Notes: generated by a model from the sequence alone, not told the origin. A stretch of DNA of 64,000 bases from Bowdeniella nasicola (GCF_900107735.1 NZ_FNQV01000009.1:62001-126000); one strand, 5' to 3'. Counted from the stretch's first letter, positions 16,987-26,259 are shown. Translations and numbers: made by a program.

Positions 16987-19900
16987 TTACCGCAGGCAGT
17001 TCGCTCCGAGCAGCGCTTTAAGATCACCGAACAGTGCCGGTCCTGGCTTCACGCGATAGGCATCGGCGAGAGCCACAACGGTCCGGCGTCCGGCCGATGT
17101 CAGATGTACACGCACCTCGCTCGGTCCGTGATGGCTGGAAAGTACCCGGGTGAGCGACTTGATCGTGGACTGGGTGCAGCGGTGTGCCGGCAGCGAGATG
17201 TGCACGGGCGCTCCGGAGTCGATGTCGACATCGGGAATGGACATCTCCATCGCAGCAATCGTGGGTGACTGTCCTTCTTCAGCGCGGAACCGGCCCTTGA
17301 TCGCGACGACCAGGTCCTCGGTGATCTCGGTGGCGACCGTTTGGTAGGTCTGCGGGAAGAAGTTCACCGTGACACCGCCAGTAAGGTCTTCAATCTCGAG
17401 CGATGCCCAGGGCTTACCGAGCTTCGTCACCCTGCGGTGGACCGCCGAGATGAGGCCACAGATCTCTACCCGGTCGCCGTCGCGGCGCTCGGGCTGGTCC
17501 ATGAGTGAGGCGACCGTCGTGTTCGCGTGCATGCTCAGGACATGTTCGAGGCCGGACAGCGGGTGGTCGGAGACGTAGAGCCCGAGCATTTCGCGCTCGA
17601 ACGTGAGTTTTTCTCGCTTGTCCCAATCCGGGATGTCCGGTACGACGGAGGTGAAGTTGGTGGATTCTTCCTCATCGTCGACTGCCGAGAACAGGTCGAA
17701 CTGGCCGGCCGCTTCCTTACGCTTGATCGAGATGATCTCGTCGACGAAATCTTCGTGGCAGACCACGAGCGCCCGGCGTGAGGGCTGTAGTTGGTCGAAG
17801 GCGCCGGCTTTGATGAGGGATTCGATCGTGCGCTTGTTACACACCTGGACCGGCACCTTGTCCAGGAAGTCCTCAAAGCTCGTGAAGTCGCCCTTTTCTG
17901 TGCGAGCTTCGACGATGCCTTCCACGACGTGGGCGCCGACGTTACGGATCGCTCCGAGACCGAAGCGGATGTCCTTGCCCTGCGGTGTGAAGGTCGCTTC
18001 CGAGGAGTTGACGTCCGGCGGCAGCACGGTGATGTCCAGGCGACGGCACTCGGCAAGGTAGACCGCGAGTTTATCCTTGTTACCCTGCTGGCTTGTCAGC
18101 AGCGCCGCCATGTACTCGGTGGTGTAGTTGGCCTTGAGGTATGCGGTCCAGTAGGACACGAGACCGTAGGCCGCCGAGTGCGACTTGTTGAATGCGTAAT
18201 CAGAGAACGGCAGCAGGATGTTCCACAGCGTCTCGACCGAGTCTTCCGGATAGCCGCGCTCGATCATGCCGGAGTGGAAGCTCTCGTACTGCTTGTCCAG
18301 CTCGGCTTTCTTCTTCTTGCCCATGGCTCGACGCAGCAAGTCTGCTTGGCCGAGCGTGTAGCCCGCGAGCTTCTGGGCGATCGCCATGACCTGCTCCTGA
18401 TAGACAATCAGACCATAGGTCGTGCCGAGGATCTCCTGGAGAGGTTCTTCCAGGGCCGGGTGGATCGGCGTGATCTCCTGCAGCCCGTTCTTGCGCAGGG
18501 CGTAGTTCTTGTGAGAATTCGCGCCCATCGGTCCGGGACGATACAGCGCGCCCACAGCGGAGATATCTTCGAAGTTATCGGGGCGCATGAGGCGCAGCAG
18601 CTCGCGCATGCCATCCCCATCGAGCTGGAATACACCGAGCGTTTCCGCGCGCGACATGAGCTCATAGGTGGCCTTATCATCGATCGGTACGTGATCGAGA
18701 TCGAGTGGCGCTCCCCCGTTCTTCACGATGTTATCGAGTGCATCGGTGATGACCGTGAGGTTGCGCAGCCCGAGGAAGTCCATCTTCAGCAGGCCGAGGG
18801 TCTCACACGTCGGGTAGTCGAACTGCGTGATGATGGTGCCGTCGGCGGGCCGCTTCATCAGCGGAATGATGTCCATGAGCGGAGCGCTGGACATGATGAC
18901 CGCGCAGGCGTGCACACCCCACTGGCGGGTAATCCCCTCGATCCCCTTGGCCATGTCAACAATCTTTTGCACGTCCGGATCTTCGCCGTGCATCTCGCGG
19001 AACTCCGCAGCTTCGGCGTAGCGTTTGTCCTTTGGATCGAAGATGCCGGGGATCGTGATGTCCTTGCCCATGACCGTGGGCGGCATCGCCTTGGTGATGC
19101 GGTCGCCCATCGCGTAGGGGTAGCCGAGCACGCGAGAGGAGTCCTTGAGGGCCTGCTTGGCCTTCATGACACCGAAGGTCACGACCTGCGCGACGCGGTC
19201 CTCACCGTATTTATCGTTGACGTAGTCGATGACCTCGCCGCGGCGGCGCTCATCGAAGTCGACGTCGAAGTCCGGCATCGAGACGCGGTCCGGGTTAAGG
19301 AATCGCTCGAAGAGCAGACCGTGCTGGATCGGGTCGAGATCGGTGATGCGCAGCGCGTAGGCGACCATCGAACCGGCACCGGAGCCACGCCCCGGACCGA
19401 CCCGTATGCCGTTGTTCTTCGCCCACGTGATGAAGTCGGACACGACGAGGAAGTAGCCGGGAAAGCCCATCTGCAAGATGACTTTGACCTCGTAGTCCGC
19501 CCGCTCGCGCACGTGCGCGGGAACGCCCCCAGGAAAGCGCAGCTGCAGGCCCTTTTCGACTTCCTTAATGAACCAGGACTCTTCGTTCTCCCCGGCAGGG
19601 ACCGGGAAGTGCGGCATGTAGTTCGCGCCGTCCGCGGTGGTAGTGAACTTGACGTCGCACATCTCGGCTACGAGCAGCGTGTTGTCGCAGGCCTCGGGCA
19701 GTTCGGGCCACAGCGCCCGCATCTCTGCCTCGGGACGGATATAGAAGGTATCGGAATCGAACTTGAAGCGATCGGGATCCGACAGCGTCGAGCCGGACTG
19801 CAAGCACAGCAGCGCGGAGTGCGGGATGGCGTCTTCCGGCTTGACGTAGTGCGAGTCGTTCGTCGCGATGAGCGGGGCCTTGAGCTGGCGAGCGATCTTC

Positions 19901-20529
19901 AGCAGATCCTGGCGGACCCGGGTTTCGATTTCCAGTCCGTGGTCCATCAGTTCGACGAAGAAGTTCTCCTTGCCGAAGATGTCCTGGAACTCGCCGGCCG
20001 CACGCAGCGCCTCGTCGTAGTGGCCGAGCCGAAGCCTGGTCTGAACCTCTCCCGAGGGACATCCAGCCGTGCCGATGAGGCCGGTTGAGTAGGTCTGCAG
20101 CAGATCGCGGTCCATGCGCGGCCACTTGCCGAGCTGGCCTTCCATTGAGGCGAGCGAGGCCATCCGGAACAGGTTGTGCATGCCCTCGGTGGTGCGAGCA
20201 AGTAGCGTCATGTGCGTGTAGGCGCCGCGGGCCGAGACATCATCGCCGGCGCGCTGCTGGGCTTCCGTACCCCACGTGACGCGCGAGCGGTCCTTGCGGG
20301 AGGTTCCCGGCGTCATATAGGCCTCGACACCAATAATGGGCTTGAGGCCGTAGGAGGTGGCAGTCTTCCAAAACTCGTAAGCGCCGAAGACATAGCCATG
20401 ATCGGTGATGGCTATGGCGGGCTGGCCGAGCCGAGCGACTTCCTGGCAGAGTTTGTCGATCTTCGCGTGACCGTCCAGCATGGAGTACTCGGTGTGTACA
20501 TGCAGGTGAACGAAGTCCTCGGAAGCCAT
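16987..20529 (-). CDS. dnaE: DNA polymerase III alpha subunit
   Basis: The main replicative polymerase subunit (DnaE1 type), 1180 residues, full length. It starts with the PHP domain (HVHTEYSMLDGHAKID). The polymerase active site has GPGRGSGAGSMVAY and PDFDVDFDERRRGEVIDY, with the metal-binding aspartates. Next come the HhH region (DKVPVQVCNKRTIESLIKAGAF), the OB fold (VEICGLISAVHRRVTKLGKPWASLEIED) and the C-terminal domain. The ATG is 7 nt after TAGAGT and no ribosome-binding site is seen, so it may be leaderless. It lies downstream of the lspA-rluD-acetyltransferase block but with 118 bp between, so it is probably separate. It has no inserted intein. Confidence 0.98.
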   Translation of the reverse strand: MASEDFVHLHVHTEYSMLDGHAKIDKLCQEVARLGQPAIAITDHGYVFGAYEFWKTATSYGLKPIIGVEAYMTPGTSRKDRSRVTWGTEAQQRAGDDVSARGAYTHMTLLARTTEGMHNLFRMASLASMEGQLGKWPRMDRDLLQTYSTGLIGTAGCPSGEVQTRLRLGHYDEALRAAGEFQDIFGKENFFVELMDHGLEIETRVRQDLLKIARQLKAPLIATNDSHYVKPEDAIPHSALLCLQSGSTLSDPDRFKFDSDTFYIRPEAEMRALWPELPEACDNTLLVAEMCDVKFTTTADGANYMPHFPVPAGENEESWFIKEVEKGLQLRFPGGVPAHVRERADYEVKVILQMGFPGYFLVVSDFITWAKNNGIRVGPGRGSGAGSMVAYALRITDLDPIQHGLLFERFLNPDRVSMPDFDVDFDERRRGEVIDYVNDKYGEDRVAQVVTFGVMKAKQALKDSSRVLGYPYAMGDRITKAMPPTVMGKDITIPGIFDPKDKRYAEAAEFREMHGEDPDVQKIVDMAKGIEGITRQWGVHACAVIMSSAPLMDIIPLMKRPADGTIITQFDYPTCETLGLLKMDFLGLRNLTVITDALDNIVKNGGAPLDLDHVPIDDKATYELMSRAETLGVFQLDGDGMRELLRLMRPDNFEDISAVGALYRPGPMGANSHKNYALRKNGLQEITPIHPALEEPLQEILGTTYGLIVYQEQVMAIAQKLAGYTLGQADLLRRAMGKKKKAELDKQYESFHSGMIERGYPEDSVETLWNILLPFSDYAFNKSHSAAYGLVSYWTAYLKANYTTEYMAALLTSQQGNKDKLAVYLAECRRLDITVLPPDVNSSEATFTPQGKDIRFGLGAIRNVGAHVVEGIVEARTEKGDFTSFEDFLDKVPVQVCNKRTIESLIKAGAFDQLQPSRRALVVCHEDFVDEIISIKRKEAAGQFDLFSAVDDEEESTNFTSVVPDIPDWDKREKLTFEREMLGLYVSDHPLSGLEHVLSMHANTTVASLMDQPERRDGDRVEICGLISAVHRRVTKLGKPWASLEIEDLTGGVTVNFFPQTYQTVATEITEDLVVAIKGRFRAEEGQSPTIAAMEMSIPDVDIDSGAPVHISLPAHRCTQSTIKSLTRVLSSHHGPSEVRVHLTSAGRRTVVALADAYRVKPGPALFGDLKALLGANCLR

Positions 20530-20536
20530 GGCCCCA

Positions 20537-20542
20537 ACTCTA
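20537..20542 (-). promoter_or_regulatory. -10 box of dnaE (leaderless arrangement)
   Basis: TAGAGT ends 7 nt before the dnaE ATG (20529); the intervening bases are TGGGGCC. No better ribosome-binding site is present. Confidence 0.5.
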
Positions 20543-20647
20543 CCTAGCGGGGCGGTTACGCAGGCGCCTGGTCCGCCGGGGTGTCGAACGCGGCGGCGGC
20601 GGTTTCCGCATGGTCTACGCGACTGGTGAATTCAGCGGTGAGCAACC

Positions 20648-21124
20648 TCATTGCACGGGAGCGATGAGTGTTTTGCGCATGTCGTGGTGCCAGATTCCGG
20701 CATCGAGGTAACGCTCCCGCCCGATCGTCTCGTAGCCCGCCTTGCGATAGAAGTCCAGGGCGTACTCCTGTGCCGACAGTTCGCTGATGAGGCCCGCGGA
20801 AGGGTCCGGCGTGAGCTGGCGGATCGCTTCGGCTTCGAGCTCGGCAAGCAGGCGCGCTCCCAGCTGCTGACCGCGATAGCGCTCAAGAACGGCGAGGCGG
20901 CCGACGTGCACGACGCCGGGGTGATCGTGGTCCGGTAAGAGCCGCCCGGTACCGGCCGGCTTGCCTTCGATCGTCATGAGGACCTGGATCGTATCGGGCA
21001 GCGCGTCCCTCGCATCGACTTCCAGAACGAGCGGAACCTGCTGTTCGATAACGAAGACCTCGTAGCGGATTCCTCGCGCAGCCTGGATGTCTGCCAGGTC
21101 GCTGACGACGCGGATATCGATCAT
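20648..21124 (-). CDS. GNAT-family N-acetyltransferase (ElaA-like)
   Basis: A 158-residue GNAT acetyltransferase. It has the early RYEVFVIEQQVPLVLEVDARD segment typical of the ElaA-like group, the acetyl-CoA strand and loop HVGRLAVLERYRGQQLGARLL, and a C-terminal LDFYRKAGYETIGRERYLDAGIWHHDM. The open frame extends to 21247, but the ATG at 21124 overlaps the pseudouridine synthase stop in ATGA form and gives the normal family length. It is the last gene of the divIVA-lspA-rluD run. The substrate is unknown. Confidence 0.86.
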   Translation of the reverse strand: MIDIRVVSDLADIQAARGIRYEVFVIEQQVPLVLEVDARDALPDTIQVLMTIEGKPAGTGRLLPDHDHPGVVHVGRLAVLERYRGQQLGARLLAELEAEAIRQLTPDPSAGLISELSAQEYALDFYRKAGYETIGRERYLDAGIWHHDMRKTLIAPVQ

Positions 21125-22050
21125 GACTCTCGTCCTTCCCTGAGCGTTGCAAGCGCGGCGGCAAGCTCCTCGGCCGGCTCGCTCCGGAACGTCACGGTCT
21201 CCCTGGTTCCGGGGTGGGTAAATCTCAATTCGTAGGCGTGCAACCACTGCCGGATGAGGCCGAGGGCTTCGGCCTCCTTCGGGTTTGCGCCATAGGTCAG
21301 GTCCCCGACGAGCGGGTGTTTGATCGCGGAGAAGTGCACCCGGATCTGGTGCGTGCGCCCGGTCTCCAGGTCAACGTCGACGAGGCTCGCGCCGGGCAGC
21401 TCTTCAATGACCTCATAGTGCGTGATCGCGGGTTTGCCGTCGTTGCGGATCGCCATCTTCCACTGCTTGCCGCCCTGGTGAGCGATGGGCGCATCGATCG
21501 TGCCTACCGCGGGGGTGACGGTGCCCTGGGCGAGGGCGAGGTACTTCTTTTTCACCTCGCGATACTTAAACGCGCGCTTCAGGGCCGAGTAGGCGCGATC
21601 GGAGCGGGCCACGACCATGAGTCCGGAGGTCCCGACGTCCAGGCGATGGACGATCCCTTCGCGCTCGGGCGGTCCCAGGTTGGAGACGCGGAAGCCGGAG
21701 GCACGCAGCGATCCGACGACGCTTGGGCCCTCCCAGCCCGAGGACGGGTGGGCGGCAACGCCAGCGGGTTTGTCGACGACGATGATGTCGGGGTCTTCGT
21801 GCAGGATCCGCATGCCGGCGACGACGATGTCGGCAGGCGGTTCTTCTTGCGGGATCGTGATGTCGAGCAGCATATCACCGCTGAGTTTGGCGCTGCGCGC
21901 GAGCGGCATGCCGCTGGCGTAGACATGGCCGGCATCGAGCAGGTCGGCGACCTTGGAGCGAGACATCCCGAGCATCCGCGCCAGCGCGGCGTCGGCTCGC
22001 TGGCCGATCAATCCATCGGGGACGGGCAGGTAGCGCCGCTCGGCGGTCAT
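21121..22050 (-). CDS. RluD-like 23S rRNA pseudouridine synthase
   Basis: An RluA-family pseudouridine synthase, 309 residues. Residues ~15-75 form an S4 RNA-binding domain (RADAALARMLGMSRSKVADLLDAGHVY). The catalytic domain carries the motif GIVHRLDVGTSGLMVVARSD, with the active-site Asp in HRLD, and later RTHQIRVHFSAIKHPLVGD. It overlaps lspA by 4 bp and the acetyltransferase by 4 bp. The lspA-rluD pair next to divIVA is a standard actinobacterial arrangement. The modified positions in the RNA are not proven by sequence; RluD-type enzymes act on helix 69 of 23S rRNA in other bacteria. Confidence 0.93.
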   Translation of the reverse strand: MTAERRYLPVPDGLIGQRADAALARMLGMSRSKVADLLDAGHVYASGMPLARSAKLSGDMLLDITIPQEEPPADIVVAGMRILHEDPDIIVVDKPAGVAAHPSSGWEGPSVVGSLRASGFRVSNLGPPEREGIVHRLDVGTSGLMVVARSDRAYSALKRAFKYREVKKKYLALAQGTVTPAVGTIDAPIAHQGGKQWKMAIRNDGKPAITHYEVIEELPGASLVDVDLETGRTHQIRVHFSAIKHPLVGDLTYGANPKEAEALGLIRQWLHAYELRFTHPGTRETVTFRSEPAEELAAALATLREGRES

Positions 22051-22592
22051 GAGCCGGCTGCCTCCTCGTCATCAAATGCCGTTCCGTCGTCGGTCAGCAG
22101 CTTGCGGCCGGGCCGCGGATCGGAGGTGAAGGACAAGATGGCGAGCGCGATCGCGGCGCCGACGATGAAGATGTCGGCAACGTTTCCGACGAACCAGTTC
22201 GAATATGACAGGAAGTCGACGACGTGACCCTGGAAGGTGCCAGGGGCTCGGAAGATCCGGTCGATGAGGTTGCCCGCGCTGCCGCCGAGCAGAACCGCGA
22301 CGACGATGATCCACGCGGGGTGGGTGATGCGGGTCAGGGCGTAGGTGGCGCAGATGACGCAGGCCGCGGCAACGATGGTGAAGATCCAGGTGGCGCCCGA
22401 GCCGAAGGAGAAGGCGGCGCCGGAGTTGAATACGAGCGTTAAGCCAAAGGCGCGCCCGAGGACCGGGTGGTAGACGCCGGGCTCAAGGGCGGACAGCGCC
22501 CAGATCTTTGTGGCCTGGTCGATGGCTAGGCAGGCGAGCGCGATGGCCATCCCGATGCCGAAGGCCGCCCGCGGTGCGCGTTCGCGTTGCAC
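22047..22592 (-). CDS. lspA: Lipoprotein signal peptidase (prolipoprotein signal peptidase II)
   Basis: LspA cuts the signal peptide from lipid-modified prolipoproteins in the membrane. It has four membrane segments and the family boxes DQATKIWAL, NSGAAFSF, GNLIDRIFR and VVDFLSY...GNVADIFIVGA with the two catalytic Asp. The frame is open to 22697, but that would translate a 16-bp perfect hairpin at 22615-22654. I therefore use GTG 22592, which gives 181 residues, the family norm. The N-terminus is short and basic before the first helix. The C-terminal tail after the last helix is acidic (DDGTAFDDEEAAGS). It is coupled by ATGA to the pseudouridine synthase. Confidence 0.92.
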   Translation of the reverse strand: MQRERAPRAAFGIGMAIALACLAIDQATKIWALSALEPGVYHPVLGRAFGLTLVFNSGAAFSFGSGATWIFTIVAAACVICATYALTRITHPAWIIVVAVLLGGSAGNLIDRIFRAPGTFQGHVVDFLSYSNWFVGNVADIFIVGAAIALAILSFTSDPRPGRKLLTDDGTAFDDEEAAGS

Positions 22593-22614
22593 CAATTCAG
22601 TTCCGTTCTGGACA

Positions 22615-22654
22615 TGCACAACGGCGGCACGTTCTACGGTGCCGCCGTTGTGCA
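22615..22654 (-). terminator. 16-bp perfect hairpin between divIVA and lspA
   Basis: TGCACAACGGCGGCAC (22615-22630) pairs with its exact complement at 22639-22654 around an 8-nt loop. It begins 8 bp after the divIVA stop. No T-run follows on either strand. Actinobacterial terminators often lack one, so it probably ends or weakens divIVA transcription, or protects its mRNA 3' end. Confidence 0.65.
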
Positions 22655-22662
22655 AGGGGGTG

Positions 22663-23331
22663 TCAGGACAGGGTCTCAGGCGAGGCCTCGACGTCACGCA
22701 GCAGGCCCTCGAGGTAGCTCTTCAGGCGCGAGCGGTAATCCCGCTCGAAGGTGCGCAGCTCATCGATCTTGCGCTCGAGCAGCGAGCGCTCCTTCTCCAG
22801 CTGAGCAAGCGTGTTGTTGTACTTGTCTTCAGCTTCCTTGATGATGCTGTCGCCCTGCTGGCGGGCCTCGGTGACGATGCGTTCGCCTTCGTCCTGGCCG
22901 TTGCGCACGTACTCATCGTGCAGGCGCTGCGCGAGGGCGAGCATGCCGGCTGCGGACTGGGCGGAATCGCCCCCCTCGCCGGGAGCGGCGAAGGCGTGGG
23001 CCTGGGGCTCGACCGCGGCCTGCTCTTCGGCGGGCTCCGCGTGGACCTCGGGCTCGGCCGGGGTCTCCACTTCTTCGGCGACGGGCTCGTCCACCTGGGC
23101 GGGGGTTTCCTCGGCGGGCTGGTAATCGCCGCCGCCGGCGCCCAGCTCGGAAATCCGGCGCTCAGCGGCCTGCAGCTTAGCCTTCAGCTCTTCGTTCTCG
23201 GACTGTACGGCTCGCAGCGTGTTGACTACTTCGTCTAGAAAATCGTCGACCTCATCCTGGTCGTAACCTTCCCTAAACTTCGTCTGCTGGAACTTTTTGT
23301 TGAGGACGTCGTCCGCTGTTAGCAGCGCCAT
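22663..23331 (-). CDS. DivIVA / Wag31-family polar growth protein
   Basis: The coiled-coil protein that marks cell poles and septa in actinobacteria and guides cell-wall growth. The N-terminal lipid-binding domain is evident (ALLTADDVLNKKF and REGYDQDEVDDFLDEVVNTLR). A first coiled coil (ENEELKAKLQAAERRIS) is followed by an acidic Pro/Glu/Ala-rich linker at ~70-125, and then a long second coiled coil (HDEYVRNGQDEGERIV to the end). The linker makes it 222 residues. I use ATG 23331 with an upstream AGG-containing site; a GTG three codons earlier is the alternative. It follows yggT and sepF, the usual division-cluster order. The gap before it (23332-23458) contains AT-rich promoter-like sequence. 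Confidence 0.93.
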   Translation of the reverse strand: MALLTADDVLNKKFQQTKFREGYDQDEVDDFLDEVVNTLRAVQSENEELKAKLQAAERRISELGAGGGDYQPAEETPAQVDEPVAEEVETPAEPEVHAEPAEEQAAVEPQAHAFAAPGEGGDSAQSAAGMLALAQRLHDEYVRNGQDEGERIVTEARQQGDSIIKEAEDKYNNTLAQLEKERSLLERKIDELRTFERDYRSRLKSYLEGLLRDVEASPETLS

Positions 23332-23458
23332 TGTCGTCACCTCGTGGTCGTAGTTGCAGATGTGCGCAGCGCAGGGTCTGCGCGCTAAAAATTACAATAC
23401 CCGAAACATCGCTACGATGCGCATTCTCTGGCTGAGTATTCGCGGTACGAGATTGAGA

Positions 23459-23755
23459 TTAGACCGCGATAGCAAGCGAGATAAAAATGCGCTCTAAGAT
23501 GATCACGCCGAAGACGATGACGAGGAATCCAACGTCTAGCGCGATGCCGCCGAGCCGCAGCGGCGGGATGATCCCGCGCAGGGCCTTCACCGGCGGATCG
23601 GTCAGCGCGTAAATGACGTTGGCGATCACCAGGATGGGGCCGCTGGGACGCCAGGAACGATTAAATACCTGAATCCAATCGAGGATCACACGAGCGAAAA
23701 GAATCAGCAGGTAAATCGAACACAGGCGCGCCAGCAGCACAAAGAGTATGGACAC
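23459..23755 (-). CDS. YggT-family membrane protein
   Basis: A 98-residue integral membrane protein of the YggT family, which has no firm biochemical role but is always near sepF and divIVA in Gram-positive bacteria. It has two hydrophobic stretches: residues ~3-25 (LFVLLARLCSIYLLILFARVILDW) and ~75-97. Between them lies the conserved TDPPVKALRGIIPPLRLGGIALD loop. It starts at GTG 23755, after an AAGGA site at a rather long distance, and begins 18 bp after sepF. A link to division or osmotic tolerance is suggested for homologues. Confidence 0.9.
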   Translation of the reverse strand: MSILFVLLARLCSIYLLILFARVILDWIQVFNRSWRPSGPILVIANVIYALTDPPVKALRGIIPPLRLGGIALDVGFLVIVFGVIILERIFISLAIAV

Positions 23756-23773
23756 GAAAGTGTGGGGTCCTTC

Positions 23774-24256
23774 TTAGCCGAGGTGCTTGACCGGGTCGGA
23801 GTCTTCCGCGTCGCGGTAGACCTCGACCGTGGCGGGCGAGAGCAGGAAGACCCGCTGGGTCACCTTCTCGATGCCGCCTTCCAGGCCGTAGGCCAGGCCC
23901 GAGCAGAAGTCGAGCATGCGCTTGCCGTCGGCTTCCGACATACCAGACAGGTTCAAGATGACCGGGATGCCCTCACGGAAGGCGGTGCCGATGACCTTGG
24001 CTTCGTTGTAGGCCGTGGGGTGGAAGGTGACGATGCGGGAGAGTTCCTGGGAGGAGGTGTTCTCGTGCACGTCGAAACGCTGGCCGGCGGAGGCGGCGCG
24101 GTGGATGGGGGTCACGGGAGCAGCAGGCGTCTCGTCCACGGTGTCCTTCACGTTGTTGACAATGTCGGTGGTGAAGTCGTCGTAGACTTCCTCGGTCTCT
24201 TCTTCCGGCTGCGACAGCGCCAGATATTCCATGGACTTGCGAAGGAATCCAGCCAT
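23774..24256 (-). CDS. sepF: Cell division protein SepF
   Basis: SepF binds the FtsZ C-terminal peptide and membrane lipid; in actinobacteria, which lack FtsA, it is the main membrane anchor of the Z-ring. The 160-residue protein has an N-terminal amphipathic helix (MAGFLRKSMEYLAL) and an acidic spacer. The globular SepF domain follows: RIVTFHPTAYNEAKVIGTAFREGIPVILNLSGMSEADGKRMLDFCSGLAYGLEGGIEKVTQRVFLLSP. The start has a strong GAGGAG site. It lies 42 bp after pgeF and two genes after ftsZ, consistent with partnership with the ftsZ tail seen here ([11 protein letters not shown]). Confidence 0.97.
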   Translation of the reverse strand: MAGFLRKSMEYLALSQPEEETEEVYDDFTTDIVNNVKDTVDETPAAPVTPIHRAASAGQRFDVHENTSSQELSRIVTFHPTAYNEAKVIGTAFREGIPVILNLSGMSEADGKRMLDFCSGLAYGLEGGIEKVTQRVFLLSPATVEVYRDAEDSDPVKHLG

Positions 24257-24298
24257 CGGGATCTCCTCAAAACTCGTGTGGGTACTCGTGTCTTTACG

Positions 24299-24979
24299 TT
24301 ATGGGTGATTCTGGGCGCCGGGCGGCAACGGGCTCGGCGTGTCATCGATCAGGAGGGCGCTCGTGATTCGCCGGGACGTTCCGTCTCGCCGGTAGGACCA
24401 CCACGCCTCGTTTTCCAGCGTGCACCACTGCTCGGTGGGCACGTCGACCTCGACATTGCAGACGCCGCCGTCGGCAAGTTCGCGGCGCGCCATCGCGGTG
24501 AGGTTCAGGCCTGGGGTACCCCACGAGGTGGTGGCGCGGGCTTCGTCCCGCTCGCGCGCGACTTCTTCTTGCAGCTCGGCGGGTACCTCGTAGCAGCGGG
24601 CACATATGTGCGGACCGATGAGGGCCCACAGCGGTTCGCCCGTGCGTTCACGCAATCGCTCGATCGTCTTGGTGATGATGCGCGACTGCAGGCCTTTGCG
24701 TCCCGCGTGGGTGGCCGCCCGCACGGTGCCGGATTCGCTCGCAATGAGGACGGGCACGCAGTCGGCGGTCAGGACCGCGGGGGCGAGGGCGGCCTCGCGG
24801 GTGATGACGGCATCGCCTTCCCCGATGACGCCGGGGGCGGCGGATTCAAGGACGATGTCGGAGTGGATCTGGGCGGCGCGCGTCAGCTCGACGGCGCCGC
24901 AGTGCTCGAACGGGCCGGGAGCTGCCGCGGTCGTGATGACCGCGAGCGCTCCCGGCCCGCATGGGAGGGAATAACGCAC
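24299..24979 (-). CDS. pgeF: Polyphenol oxidase-family protein PgeF (YfiH-like)
   Basis: A 226-residue member of the YfiH/PgeF family, linked in E. coli to removal of misincorporated Ser from peptidoglycan precursors, and in other work to purine nucleoside cleavage. The metal site is recognisable from TADCVPVLIA, ATHAGRKG and GPHICARCYEV. In most members the second motif reads HAGWRG; here the Trp is replaced by Arg, an unusual detail. The C-terminal end has WWSYRRDGTSRR. It starts at GTG 24979, 14 bp after ftsZ, past a small TAACGAG/CTCGTTA hairpin. The location in a peptidoglycan cluster favours a wall role. Confidence 0.88.
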   Translation of the reverse strand: MRYSLPCGPGALAVITTAAAPGPFEHCGAVELTRAAQIHSDIVLESAAPGVIGEGDAVITREAALAPAVLTADCVPVLIASESGTVRAATHAGRKGLQSRIITKTIERLRERTGEPLWALIGPHICARCYEVPAELQEEVARERDEARATTSWGTPGLNLTAMARRELADGGVCNVEVDVPTEQWCTLENEAWWSYRRDGTSRRITSALLIDDTPSPLPPGAQNHP

Positions 24980-24993
24980 CTAACGAGGGCTCG

Positions 24994-26238
24994 TTATTTC
25001 AGGAAGTCCGGGATGTCGAGGTCGTCATCCTTGGACTGGTTGCGGCCCCCGTCGGGAAAGACCGGGGGAACATCGAGCTCGGGGGTGGCCTCTTCGGGCT
25101 CCGGGCTCTTGTCGGACTCGGTGAAGCCGGGCACGGCGGGAGCGGTGCGCGGTACGGAGTGCTGGCCCTGGCGGTCGGCGACCTGGCCGGGGGTGCGATC
25201 CTCGGCGGGCTCGGGTGCGGGCTCTTCGCGCTTGGGCTCGGGGGCCGGGCGCTGCGGGGCCTGCTGACCGCCGGCGGGCTTGCGGCCCTCGGGCTGCTGA
25301 TCGAAGCCGGCCGCGATGACGGTGACGCGGACTTCGTCGCCGAGGGCATCGTCGATGACGGCACCGAAGATGATGTTGGCTTCGGGGTGAGCGTTTTCCT
25401 GGACCAGGCGCGCGGCCTCGTGGATTTCGAAGAGGCCGAGGTCCGAGCCGCCCTGGATCGAGAGCAGCACGCCGTGCGCGCCGTCGATCGAGGCCTCGAG
25501 CAGCGGGGAGGAGATCGCGAGTTCGGCGGCCTGGACGGCGCGGTCCTCGCCGGATGCGGAGCCGATGCCCATGAGGGCGGAGCCGGCGTCCTTCATGATC
25601 GACTTGACGTCGGCGAAGTCGAGGTTGATGAGGCCCGGCGTCGTGATGAGGTCGGTGATGCCCTGAACACCGGAGTGCAGCACCTGGTCCGCGGCGCGGA
25701 AGGCGTCAAGGACGGAGACGTTGCGATCCGAGATCTGCAGGAGGCGATCGTTCGGAATGACGATCAGAGTATCGACTTCCTTGCGCAGCGCCTCGATACC
25801 GGCCTCGGCCTTGGTGGAACGCTGGCGGCCTTCGAAGGCGAAGGGGCGGGTGACGACACCGATCGTCAGGGCGCCGATCTCGCGAGCGATCTTGGCGATG
25901 ACGGGCGCGCCACCGGTACCGGTGCCACCGCCCTCACCGGCGGTCACGAAGACCATGTCGGCGCCGCGCAGGGCTTCGGTTATCTCCTCGATCGAATCCT
26001 CGGCGGCCTTGCGACCGACCTCGGGATCGGCGCCGGCACCGAGGCCGCGGGTCAGGTCCCGGCCGATGTCGTGCTTGGAGTGGGCGTTGGATAGGACCAG
26101 GGCCTGGGCATCGGTGTTGATCGCGACGAACTCGACGCCCTCGAGCCCTTCTTCGATCATGCGGTTCACCGCATTGACGCCACCGCCGCCAATGCCGACC
26201 ACTTTGATGACGGCCAAATAATTCTGTGGTGATGTCAC
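24994..26238 (-). CDS. ftsZ: Cell division protein FtsZ
   Basis: The tubulin-like GTPase that forms the Z-ring. The 414-residue protein has [13 protein letters not shown] (residues ~15-27), the tubulin signature GGGTGTG (103-109), the T7 loop around [11 protein letters not shown], and [24 protein letters not shown] at the end of the globular part. A Pro/Glu-rich linker of ~85 residues follows, then the C-terminal peptide [11 protein letters not shown] that binds SepF. It starts at GTG 26238 with a GAGAGGGAAA site. It is separated from ftsQ by 136 bp containing its own promoter and a hairpin, so its level need not follow the mur genes. Confidence 0.98.
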   Translation of the reverse strand: MTSPQNYLAVIKVVGIGGGGVNAVNRMIEEGLEGVEFVAINTDAQALVLSNAHSKHDIGRDLTRGLGAGADPEVGRKAAEDSIEEITEALRGADMVFVTAGEGGGTGTGGAPVIAKIAREIGALTIGVVTRPFAFEGRQRSTKAEAGIEALRKEVDTLIVIPNDRLLQISDRNVSVLDAFRAADQVLHSGVQGITDLITTPGLINLDFADVKSIMKDAGSALMGIGSASGEDRAVQAAELAISSPLLEASIDGAHGVLLSIQGGSDLGLFEIHEAARLVQENAHPEANIIFGAVIDDALGDEVRVTVIAAGFDQQPEGRKPAGGQQAPQRPAPEPKREEPAPEPAEDRTPGQVADRQGQHSVPRTAPAVPGFTESDKSPEPEEATPELDVPPVFPDGGRNQSKDDDLDIPDFLK

Positions 26239-26259
26239 GGGTTTCCCTCTCGTTGCGAG

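Noticed and set aside
22047-22697. The longest lspA frame starting at 22697
   Set aside because: It crosses a 16-bp perfect hairpin and adds residues absent from the family.
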